Position numbers and translations under genes: made by a program. From positions 2,097,501 to 2,132,500 of the forward strand of contig NC_135562.1 of NCBI RefSeq assembly GCF_964340395.1: a DNA stretch of 35,000 bases. Reading direction: 5' to 3'. Numbering within the stretch: position 1 is the stretch's first letter; every line of letters begins with the position of its first letter. The notes under the pieces are model-generated. The model saw only the letters and a list, made by a program, of their open reading frames with translations, did not search any database and had not been told where the DNA came from. This document shows, piece after piece, positions 23,758 to 35,000 of the stretch. This stretch comes from Glandiceps talaboti. Its lineage: Eukaryota > Hemichordata > Enteropneusta > Spengelidae.

Positions 23758-24652
23758 AAACGTTCCAAATTGTCAGTACTTTCCCCAATGTTTCTTTGAT
23801 ATTACTGGAGCTGGTACAGTTATGTTATTCTCTGATATTCTTCTGCATTCAGCCGAAAAGAAATCGTGACCAAAGGGTTTGTCACTAATTGTCAACCGAC
23901 TTGTAGTGACAAAGCCCCCCCCCCCCTTAGGTCACGAGTATTTTCCTTAACTGAAAAACATTGAGGAATAACATCAAAATATCTGCTGAATATTTAATGA
24001 CGTAGCAAGTAAAGAAATATATTACTCCTTAGAGATGCGCCATCCCAGCCACTGGTGTAGTTTTATATGTAGACACAAAGCTTTAGTTTTAGCCCTACAA
24101 CCTATATCATCATATTACTATTTGAATCTCTGGTAATGTCGCACTAATCTCTTCTTAATAAATGTCATTCATCACTTCGCTTTTTGAATAAATTGAGTCC
24201 GTGAATTTATGTATGACACATCCTCTACCCGTCAGAACAAAGGAAAAATCGTTTCCAAGTCATTCTACAATCAACTAAAAGCATGTCATATTTTAATCTT
24301 CATAATCTTCGAGAGTCGACAGAATTTGCTGTTTATCATCAGCCCACACAGCAATTCTATAAAGAAGAATTGTATTGAGAACTTAGATTTTGCAATGTTA
24401 CAGTACTGAGTTTTAGAAAATTCAACTGGAGTGTTGTAGTAGGCTATTCAGTCCGTCTGAATAGTGTATTGCTAGTATATATGTCGCAGGTGGTATCATC
24501 ACCCCCCCCCCCCCCTGCATGGAATAAACATACGAATTTCTTCTCAGTGAAGCATAAGCATAACATTTCACGTTGTCATTACAATCCGATTTGACAAATT
24601 GAAAATCACGAGACCTGAAATAAAATGATGCCTGGCTCTACAAAATCATAAA
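23758..24652. other. Non-coding DNA with long C runs
   Basis: Pure C runs of about 14 bases occur at about 23916-23929 and about 24502-24515. These are G runs on the other strand, with G-quadruplex or i-motif potential. No gene is supported. Confidence 0.55.
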
Positions 24653-24885
24653 TCTTACTAACAGTGCTATATTTTATCATCTGGATCAACAAAAAGCTCA
24701 GCGACATTGCTACATTTTATCGTCTGGCTCAACAACATTTTTACTAACAGTGCTACGTGTTATTGTCTTGATCAACAAAATATCTTACCAACAGATATAT
24801 TTGTTTGAGGAAGACGATAAATGTAGCAACATTGGGTAAGATGTTAATCGCACCAGATGATAAAATGCAGCAGTGTTGTGAAGGT
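24653..24885. repeat. 43-bp array: three direct then two inverted copies
   Basis: TGCTA marks three direct units at 24665, 24708 and 24751, spaced exactly 43 bases, each with an ACAGTGCTA- or ACATTGCTA-like core, then TTTTAT-CRTCT and GGCTCAACAA. Two units follow in reverse orientation, marked TGTAGCA (24822) and TGCAGCA (24866), 44 bases apart, each preceded by GA(C/T)GATAAA. The whole block can fold into a long imperfect hairpin. Confidence 0.85.
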
Positions 24886-26117
24886 GTTTGTCCTAGTTTT
24901 AGGACAGTCAGCCAACAGTTCATTTATAACACTACAGGGTTTAACTATTTGTGTAAACATACGTAATTTGTTGATCTTTGTCGACCAGTAGTTTATGATA
25001 TATCACTTTTTAATACAAGGTATTTTTAGTCTGCACCGGGGTAAAATGACGATTGAATCTAATTTTACAAAGTAGTCCATCTGATTAACATAAATTATGC
25101 GTATGTTAGTTTTACATTTACAGCAGAAATCAATAATTATTCTACAGAAATATGATAAAATAGTAAATATATCCAATTGCATACAGCCTTAGTATTTGAT
25201 TTTTGGAGGACTATGTATACACTGTTAATATTTTAGATCTAACTGATAAATTCTCCGCCACCAGTGACGTATTTAACTCATTCTGCCTTGCGCGAGAAAT
25301 GGTTGAACTCCTGAGATTGGTTCAATATGAGCATGCGTAGTCTTACCTTCTATTGGCGTTTTCAGGTTAAAATAATTTTGCACCCGAACTGCAACTAGTT
25401 GTTTGTTTCACGGTGACTGTCGATATACGTACAGTAGCATCTAGTATATCTGGAGAGCTGACTACCCAGTCTCGGTTCGTTTTGTTCTCTCTGTACAGCT
25501 TTCCACTGTCATCGACCCACTTACTTCATACAAGAATAAGTAAGTTACCAATGTTTAATCATTGTTCTTCTATTTGGCAAGATCACCTGGGAAATCACGA
25601 TGGTACTCTACCATATTCAACAAAAACTAATGTTTTTATGAAACGCATTTTACTCTGGGATTTTTAATTCTCGATAGTCTGTTCATTTCTTGAAATTGAT
25701 GTTTTTTTCCAGCCTGTACAAAATATTGTTGAAAAAAATACATTCTTGTGATCATGTCGTATTGATACAATTGTTCAGCGTGAACAGAAGTGTTTTAGCC
25801 TTTGACAAAAATAACTGTGATATGTTTATAGTGTTTATTGTATATTGTAAGATAACTAATTGGATGTATTTAAATGAAATCAAGGACTTATTAATTAATT
25901 TGTTGTCCCGTTTATCGTACGCACATTGAAATATGACCGACTGTGGAATAAAGGCTTTAAATGTGAATTATACCGATGGCGTTTTAGGTTCACCCTAAAT
26001 TAGTATATATTAGAACTCAGTGCATTATATTTGAAGACTCGTCTGTCTTCAGGTGCGCTGACACTCTAATTTGTTTACTTTCTGAGATTGTAAAATGGTA
26101 GAGTGCAAACAGTTTGA
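24886..26117. other. Unique A+T-rich DNA
   Basis: An 84-codon plus-strand frame (25413-25667) is not recognisable as any family. A strong splice-donor-like GTAAGT sits inside it at about 25540. No gene is called. Confidence 0.45.
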
Positions 26118-26283
26118 ATGGGGTCCATTTCATCAGCAACATGCCGTGAAAATGAAGGATGCTTTTATACCAATAACTACATAGCCGACGTCTTTGACTA
26201 TCTGCAAACTCAGTTGCAATACGTATACTACCATTCCACTCCCATCAAAACTTGCCCGAATTCCTCTTTTTTATCACGAATTC
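26118..26283 (+). CDS. Possible exon; weak resemblance to a receptor ligand-binding segment
   Basis: The plus-strand frame reads from ATG 26118, or from an acceptor-like TTTCATCAG just inside it (about 26127-26135). It runs to a consensus donor GTAAGT at 26284-26289. The peptide contains CRENEGCFYTNNYIADVF and then DYLQTQLQYVYYHSTPIK, a balanced composition unlike the surrounding noise. The pattern Y-(I/V)-x-D-(V/L)-F-x-x-L-x-x-x-L-x-(Y/F)-x-Y resembles the start of the glutamate-binding lobe of ionotropic glutamate receptor-like proteins. That is family knowledge applied by eye, not a search result. No further exons could be placed in the window, so chance is a real alternative. Confidence 0.22.
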
Positions 26284-28859
<2,576 letters not shown>

Positions 28860-28979
28860 ATGGAGCGTTTATTTAAATTTAATGAGCTTGCGCCGCCTGT
28901 TCAATATGTACGAAAAGATAATTTTGCTTTTGAAGTAACTACAACCAAATTGTATGACATTAGATTCGAAAACCTGTAA
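28860..28979 (+). CDS. Unrecognised 39-codon ORF, doubtful
   Basis: ATG at 28860 opens a frame ending at TAA 28977-28979. The peptide begins MERLFKFNELAPPVQYVRKD and has a mixed composition with no repeat origin, but I know no matching family. A stop (TAA) lies three codons upstream, so it is not the end of a longer frame on that side. ORFs this short are expected by chance many times in 35 kb. Confidence 0.08.
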   Translation: MERLFKFNELAPPVQYVRKDNFAFEVTTTKLYDIRFENL

Positions 28980-29503
28980 TCAAAATGTTCGATGTGCGTA
29001 GGTGGTTATAAGAATTACACATCATATCCCTGTTTTCAAACCCAGTGACTTAGATGTATGTATGATACAATACGTCCCACTGTTTCCAGGATACAAAAAC
29101 TGACAAGAAATAAGGCCTTGAATATTTAATTTAGCCATATTTATATGTTTTTATCACTTAGTAAGCAACAAAAATAACCTTAATAACCGTAGAGATTCTA
29201 CAGCAAGACGTCGACTGTGAGTTAGTGCTATACATCACCCAACTGTCACTATCATCTGTAAGCTCCGTGGCGTACTTTTAGGCACTGTTGAATGCATGTC
29301 CCATGGGTGCTCTTGATGTTGGTATCGATGTAGCACAAAAACACAGTAAGTCACGCTTACATGTGTACTTGAGTTAGTCATGCAGATCAAGTTCAGACTG
29401 ATGTCACGAGACCTCGATGAATGTGGATAGAGACGCGTCATTCATCTTATAAAATATTAACCTGTACCTGAACGTCATGCTGTTCTGTTTGGCATCGGGA
29501 ATT
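28980..29503. other. Unique non-coding DNA
   Basis: A 68-codon minus-strand frame (29235-29441) has no recognisable domain. Nothing else is supported. Confidence 0.5.
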
Positions 29504-29645
29504 CCTTACCTTACCAGATTAAACATTAATCAGTTTATACATTCTTTTATTGAGCCGATGACATTACGCCCATACCTTACCTTACCAGATTAAACATTAA
29601 TCAGTGTATACATTCTTTTATTGAGCTGATGACATTACGCCCATA
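29504..29645. repeat. 71-bp tandem duplication
   Basis: Copies at 29504-29574 and 29575-29645 are identical except for about two substitutions (CAGTTTATAC versus CAGTGTATAC, GAGCCGATG versus GAGCTGATG). This is a very recent tandem duplication. Confidence 0.96.
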
Positions 29646-32600
29646 CCAACAGTCAAATGATAGCATATATCGTAAATATAGCAACATGGTTGGATAGGCA
29701 ACTGGATAGTCAATCAGCAAATGAACACCTATTGTTAGCATGGACTAGCATATGGATAAACATTTTTAAGAACTGTACAGTTGTGCTACAAACGCCATTG
29801 GCGGTATTTTTATTTTTTATAGCAATCGTGACTGGAAAATATAACAAAACGCATATTTTAGGTCAATACATGTATCTACTTTTACACCACAATATTGTTT
29901 CTCCTGTCTGTGATGACAACTAAATCCTTTCAGCAATTACTGGTCTGTGCATTTCGTAGAACTACAACGATTGACACCAAATCTAGCAAATACCTCGTTG
30001 CTATCAAGTGCGTGGTGCGCAGATCAGTGCGCAATGCAAAAAGCGTGGACGTCATTAATCCCAGACATTAGAAAGTCACAAGTTGTAATTCGGAGTTCTA
30101 CATTTTTGCGATCTTCAGATTTATCTATATATATCGTTGTCTGAAATATTCCCACAGCAGCGGTACCAAAAAAAAAGTATTTACAATTTTCCTTTTTTGT
30201 CAGAGAGGATTATTTCATTTGTAGATTTTTATTCTTGAAATCGCAAGCAAAGATCATTTGAATTTGATGAATTGTGATTGGGGTTGACAGCGAGATCGCA
30301 GACAGCATACAAGGCAAAGTGGAAAACTCTTTCTCAATACAACAGGAGAGTTTGGTGTGATGCTGCTAGGTTCAAACTTCGCCTGGGTTCGACCCAGATC
30401 CTGAATCCTTTCCGATGTCACCCCTAATGTATACAGAACTGTATACCGAAATGTATACAGAACTGCCCGAAAGAGAGCCTAGAACTGAGAGACTTCATAG
30501 CGGAATGCGTTGTTGTGTAGTATACCGGAACATTCATTTCACATGAACAGAAGGCAATATATCCGATTACTTCAGAGCATGCAGTTAGTCCTATATCGTC
30601 TGTTCGACCTGTTTCCACTAATTTAACAGTCTACATTATTACCATGATTGTCAAACGATATCTTTTTATTAAACCACAAGGGTTCTTTTCATCCACGCCA
30701 AACGTTTTGGCGCCAAGAAGCACTGGCAGAAAGACGAAGGCTATACAAAGCAGGCGCTGTGTTGTCTGGACACGTGATCACGTGGAATATTAATCAATGT
30801 AGTGAGCACATTTCTCAGGAAGGCAAAGTTTATCTGTTCTCAGGGGCCATAATTTATGAGATCCAGTTTAATAATTGAATATGTGTAGATCAATAAGTCG
30901 TTTCTTTTAGTAATTTCGGGGTAGATATGAGTTACGTTATAGACGTTTGGGGACCTTAAAGTAATGCACTTGTTTGATATACAATTGGTTTTGAAAGTAA
31001 TACAGAAGCTTGATCATATTATCATCTGTGGATATCGTCTCTTCCTTTATTTGATAAATTTTGAAACATGGGGCGTGATGGGCTTGAAATCAAGAAGCTT
31101 TTGAAGATTAAAGTTCGTGTCCCAATTATGTTATAATACACGGGATTGAATGTCAGTACCTTCTTTACAAAAAAGGATTACAACACTGCAGTCACTTAAA
31201 AAATCGCATCAAATTCTGAATTGTAGTGTTGTAAATTCCCAAGACGACGTATCCTAACGTTATTGATAATATGCGAGTTCGTTTAATTCCCATGCTTTCT
31301 GGACTTATTGAGGATAATACAATTTATACACTTATTTCGGACGCTGTGTTTTTCTCTGTCTTCTTTTTGTGGAGCGGAAACTGAAATGTGAGTGGCGTCA
31401 ATGGTATACACTATACACGGTGTCCTGAATGCATCATTATAATGATAAATAAATAGAAATGTTAGGTTTTTTCAAGCAGGTTATTTTTAGAGTAGCAACG
31501 TGGCACTGATGTAGTAGATGGTACCATATCGCTTAAACTGTGTTCATTTTTTACATTAACCAGTCTACAAATTTTCTACCTTTTAAAAATATGAAAGTTC
31601 GTTTAGTTTTATTGATAGCATCTCAGCGCTGCATATCTTTGAAATTCTACGACTTTGATACTTTGAAATTAATTTTCGAACCTTTTGAATACTTCTACGC
31701 CGAGAAAGCTTGGGTTTTATTTGTAATGACTGTACCTTGTCGCAACAGCAATGGCCTCCATACGTCCTTAAGCTTATAACTCAAGCTGTTCACAAATAAG
31801 GCACATGGGAAGGACTTACTTCTGTTTACGTTTAATAGGATTGGAATTGGGCGGATGGTAAAGCCACACGGTCACAGTATGTGGAAATATAATTTTGGAA
31901 AATTAAAAAAAAAAATTAAAAACCCATAAATCCTGTCCGTGCTTAGAGCCCGTACGTGCGACTATTTCGGTTTTAAGTATTGTAAACACTGACCCAAATC
32001 TAGAACGTCCAACCGCGTCAGTTAAGGTTACACGACATTTCTGTTTCTTAGGATTCAGAAATAATATTTCAACAGTCATGGGATGTTTCAAATTTGAATG
32101 CACGTGAGCGACCAAGCAGGAAAGTCAGCGATACAAGTACTAGTGCACTGAAACCCACCATTCAGATTTAATCACACGAAATAAAACATAGAGTATATAC
32201 CTACTGAGGTAGCATAAATGTTATTATCATTCCCTATAGAACAACTAAAGTTGTGTTTGCTCCAATAACTCCGACTTTGACACTGTAAAGGCTTATTCGG
32301 CATCGTTAAATATGTAAATATACATCGAATAAAACATAATGTGAACAATTGCCGATATATGTAATAAAATACATTAAAAAACAACATTTTATATTCTGTG
32401 GGTAAGAGTTTAATCATACTAGAAGTACTTGGCATCTTATATATGATTCTTTGAACATACACTTTGTAGAAGATATATTTACCGATACAATATAGTATGA
32501 GTAGACGTTGAATAATAGTGGTTTTCATAATTCAATAGCCATTGGCTTGAGGAAGAAATATACAGTAACTGATTATTTCTAAATAAACATATAAAATGGG

Positions 32601-33539
32601 AGTTAGACACACTGTGAGATATAAATTAATCCATATAATATAAGTTATGAACTACACAGCCTCGTCAAAGGTGTCAATGAAGGCGCCGTAAAAAGACTTA
32701 GATATGTTGAATAGGACTGCTATGATAAAACTTCAAGATTGTGCTAGGAATAACTAGTTGACTAGAAGTGGAATAGTAAATTATGAACAATAAACCATGG
32801 CGTATGTACAATTATGGCATAACATCATTCTATATTCTCTGTCAATAAAAAGCTTTGGGAAATATTTCAATTGTCTTTAACGAACAGGAAGATACTTAAT
32901 CTGAATATATGCAGCTTAAAGAATTGTTTCAAATGTTCTTAACTAATTGAAAGGTCCTAGTTGTATCGAGCCGATATCTTTTAATCTTGTCTTATATGTG
33001 CCATAAATAATTCATCTATGTTGAAGTCTTGTGTTATCTGTCTTTACAACTCCACCTGGGCAAGATAGATAGTTAATCGCCTTATCTTATCGGACACCCA
33101 ATCAGAGTATTATTAGTTTCGACAGGTCACGGCTTAGTATTATCAGAATCAGTGTTTAGTATCTGCTCTTTGTGACTGTTTTCATGCTGTGTTGATGTTA
33201 TCGTGTAACATTGCATGATTTCTTCCTAGAGGTAATCCACCACACAATACAAAGCTGTCTTGGGTCTAAGAACCTGTCGATGTCACCATTTTACCGTCTC
33301 TAAATTCCAGGTAATTATTGAGTCTACTTCTTAAGGTGGACTGACATTCGATCTTTTCTTTCAATTCCTTCCTCAAATCGGCTTTCCTTTTCCACATGGA
33401 TATTCTTTTCATTGCTAGACATAACCCTATAACCTCTTTAATGAATGCAGATGATGTTTGATATGTGGAAGCATTTCGCTGTTAGGATAATTATTTGATT
33501 CTCGCGCCCCATGAGACCAAACTAGTTTATGCCCACTAG
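29646..33539. other. Unique A+T-rich non-coding DNA, 3.9 kb
   Basis: Short frames up to 118 codons are present (29657-29923 plus, 29947-30144 plus, 31540-31779 plus, 31903-32115 minus, 32172-32528 minus). None has a recognisable domain, and the longest fits chance at this composition. GTATACAGAACTG-like sequence is repeated at about 30429 and 30455. A clustered palindrome region at 30696-30784 is listed separately. An acceptor-like TTTCTTCCTAG (33221-33231) and donor-like CCAG/GTAATT (about 33311) bracket a short stretch with no long open frame. Confidence 0.45.
30696..30784. promoter_or_regulatory. Palindrome cluster resembling E2F and double E-box sites
   Basis: TTGGCGCCAA at 30707-30716 is a 10-bp palindrome matching E2F-type TTTGGCGC. 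It overlaps a small hairpin CGCCAAA/TTTGGCG (30696-30702 and 30706-30712). CACGTGATCACGTG at 30771-30784 is a perfect 14-bp palindrome containing two CACGTG E-boxes, the known core for bHLH-Zip factors. A 76-codon open frame crosses the area. Regulatory use is inference only. Confidence 0.2.
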
Positions 33540-33797
33540 CTAGTATTGATGACTTGGGCAGCAACTTTTACCCCATATACGTGAGTGTGCTACAAACCCT
33601 GGAGCCGACAATCCAGGACATTGTTCTTGGTGGACCGAACTGTTACCACAGTCTTCTGACTTGAAAGGGACTAGAATTGCATGGCAAGAAGCAAAATAAC
33701 GACAGGGCAACAACACTTGCTGTGTAGAAATGATGTAACAGAACCCATTGATGTGTGACTGCAAGTATGGCGTATTTGGATTACATGTCCCCGGCAA
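33540..33797. other. G+C-elevated patch with overlapping open frames on both strands
   Basis: The composition is visibly less A+T-rich than the flanks. The minus strand is open for 85 codons with seven cysteines. On the plus strand one frame reads SIDDLGSNFYPIYVSVLQTL onward to a TGA at about 33662. A second frame reads through LPHIRECATNPGADNPGHCS to a TAA at about 33694. At most one can be real, and I recognise none. The patch could be an exon, a fragment of a dispersed element, or a short non-coding conserved segment. Confidence 0.3.
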
Positions 33798-34429
33798 TGT
33801 TCAGATAATCAAAGTTTTAATGTGTGTGCACAAATGATTGTAGTATTCTCCATGGCGGTATGTGCAGCAGAAAATACGACAGCATAAGTGCAAATAGCCA
33901 TGAGTACCCAGACTGGCATTCATGCATCATGGGTTCTAGTACGTTATTATAATCAAAAAAAGTAAAATTCCGTAACAATCATACATAATTTTATGTACAA
34001 GGAACGATCGCACACTCATTTGCATATCATTTGCATACACGTATGTAGTAATGTGTTTGGTATTTAATGGCACTGGCGATCACTAGCAGATCTGTACTAA
34101 ATATAACTTTATCATAATCTTAATATCAGGTTTCATATCAAATGTATCCACAATGGTGTTTGGAAATCCTGCCAACATATAACCTGATAGAACAGGAGAT
34201 CCCAATTATATAAAATCAAATCTTCCAGTCGTATATCTGTAGATATGGTTGTTTCAACAATACTCGGCTGTGAAATATTACTATGTAGAAGGCTTACCTG
34301 TTTAGAAATTTATCAATATCAAACTATTTAGTGTAGATGCAAGAAATTGTATTCATATTATAATTATTCTGTAAATAACATATTTTACAAGTTCCAAAAT
34401 TTAAATATTGCCGTACTTCAGCATTAGAC
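33798..34429. other. Unique A+T-rich non-coding DNA with paired octamers
   Basis: Two ATTTGCAT octamers at 34018-34025 and 34029-34036 lie 11 bases apart in the same orientation. Nothing else is supported. Confidence 0.5.
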
Positions 34430-35000
34430 TGATATGCCTAGCACTTATGATTCACATGATTGTAGTATGCTTGGTTCAAGTGTCTAGTCCATGTCATTAA
34501 CATATCTGTAGTATGTTTCAACATTTTGATGCAAGTGTGGACACTTGATCCCATGTCTGTAATGCGTGAAATTGGTTGAAATATCTAGCACATGTTATTC
34601 GCATGGTATGTTTGTATGGTTTGGTGCAAGTATCTAGCACGTGATTCACATGTCTATAGTATGTTTGGTTTACGTGTCGTTAGTATGTTTGCGCGGTTTG
34701 GTTCAAGTATCTAGTACATGTGATTCATATGTCTCAAGTATGTTTAGTTCAAGAGTTCAACTCATTAGATCCACATGGCTGTAGCATGTTTGGTTTAAAT
34801 GCCTAACACATTTGATTGACATATGTGCAATGCACTTGGTTCAATTGTCTACACATTCGATTCACATTTCTGCAGTACGTTGGTTCAAATGTCTGGCACA
34901 TGTGATTCACATCGGTACATTACAGTATGTTTGCATGGATTAGTGCAAATATCTAGCACATGACTCGCTTGTCTCTAGTACAAGTGTCTAGCACATGTGA
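34430..35000. repeat. Degenerate 46-bp tandem array, cut by the window end
   Basis: The core CTAGCACATGTGATTCACAT, then GTCTGTAGTATGTTTGGTTC and AAGTGT, repeats with unit starts near 34438, 34484, 34538, 34585, 34634, 34711, 34757, 34803, 34849, 34893, 34953 and 34988. The dominant spacing is 46. The longer 77- and 60-base intervals contain an extra GTATGTTTGCATGG-type piece. Copies differ by many substitutions, so the array is old. It continues past the window. Confidence 0.88.

Noticed and set aside
25413-25667. 84-codon plus-strand frame containing a GTAAGT donor
   Set aside because: The donor falls inside the frame and the peptide matches nothing I know; not enough to call an exon.
30383-30397. 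CTGGGTTCGACCCAG, resembling a tRNA T-arm or RNA polymerase III B-box
   Set aside because: The loop is five rather than seven bases if the stem is five pairs, and no acceptor, D or anticodon arms can be placed upstream. A tRNA-derived SINE was considered but no A-box or tail is visible.
31540-31779. 79-codon plus-strand frame with a signal-like MKVRLVLLIA internal start
   Set aside because: No cleavage-site context or domain; the A+T-rich composition alone can give this.
32172-32528. 118-codon minus-strand ATG frame
   Set aside because: Rich in I, Y, F and K from A+T-rich sequence, with no recognisable domain. One frame of about this length is expected by chance in 35 kb at this composition.

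Overview
The window looks like a piece of a metazoan nuclear genome, most plausibly a marine or other invertebrate. It is clearly A+T-rich by eye. It has no compact operon-like gene organisation and no prokaryotic ribosome-binding-site/ORF architecture. It is peppered with long tetranucleotide microsatellites (TATG, GACA/TGTC, AAGT, TTTG), dinucleotide CT tracts, minisatellites and short duplications. The species cannot be named from the sequence. No complete protein-coding gene, rRNA, tRNA or CRISPR array can be supported. Nearly all long open frames are microsatellite or minisatellite translations, or have lengths expected by chance in A+T-rich DNA.

Layout. 1-4 kb: mostly unique A+T-rich DNA with a compound TATG/TGTC/GTGC microsatellite at 1017-1303. 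4-6 kb: a three-copy 31-bp tandem repeat, a GACA tract, a 33-bp tandem duplication and a near-perfect 28-bp inverted repeat (5887-5961). 6.2-7.05 kb: overlapping protein-like open frames on the minus strand, then a MITE-like element with 32-bp terminal inverted repeats flanked by TTTAAA (6704-7049). 7.8-9.8 kb: GGAT and TATG microsatellites. 12.2-13.15 kb: a minisatellite built from alternating 20-bp monomers. 14.5-15.55 kb: a dispersed repeat rich in TACGTCA and a GACA tract. 18.1-18.93 kb: an 800-bp TATG satellite interrupted many times by a TAATTCTG variant. 19.1-19.74 kb: five diverged ~146-bp tandem units, each with an intact ATTTGCAT octamer. 20.4-21.3 kb: CT and TGTC/TTTG tracts. 22.6-24.9 kb: a four-copy 20-bp repeat, a 38-bp duplication, the second copy of the dispersed repeat, and a 43-bp array in direct then inverted orientation. 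26.1-26.3 kb: the best exon-like frame. 27.46-28.06 kb: AAGT and TGTC/CT tracts. 29.5-29.65 kb: a 71-bp tandem duplication. 33.5-33.8 kb: a G+C-elevated patch with overlapping open frames on both strands. 34.43 kb to the end: a degenerate 46-bp tandem array running off the window.

Taken together this reads as intergenic or intronic DNA in a repeat-rich animal genome. The points most worth a second look are the octamer-bearing array, the MITE candidate, the composite inverted array, the long hairpin, and the few exon-like frames. I see no multi-gene system working together here.
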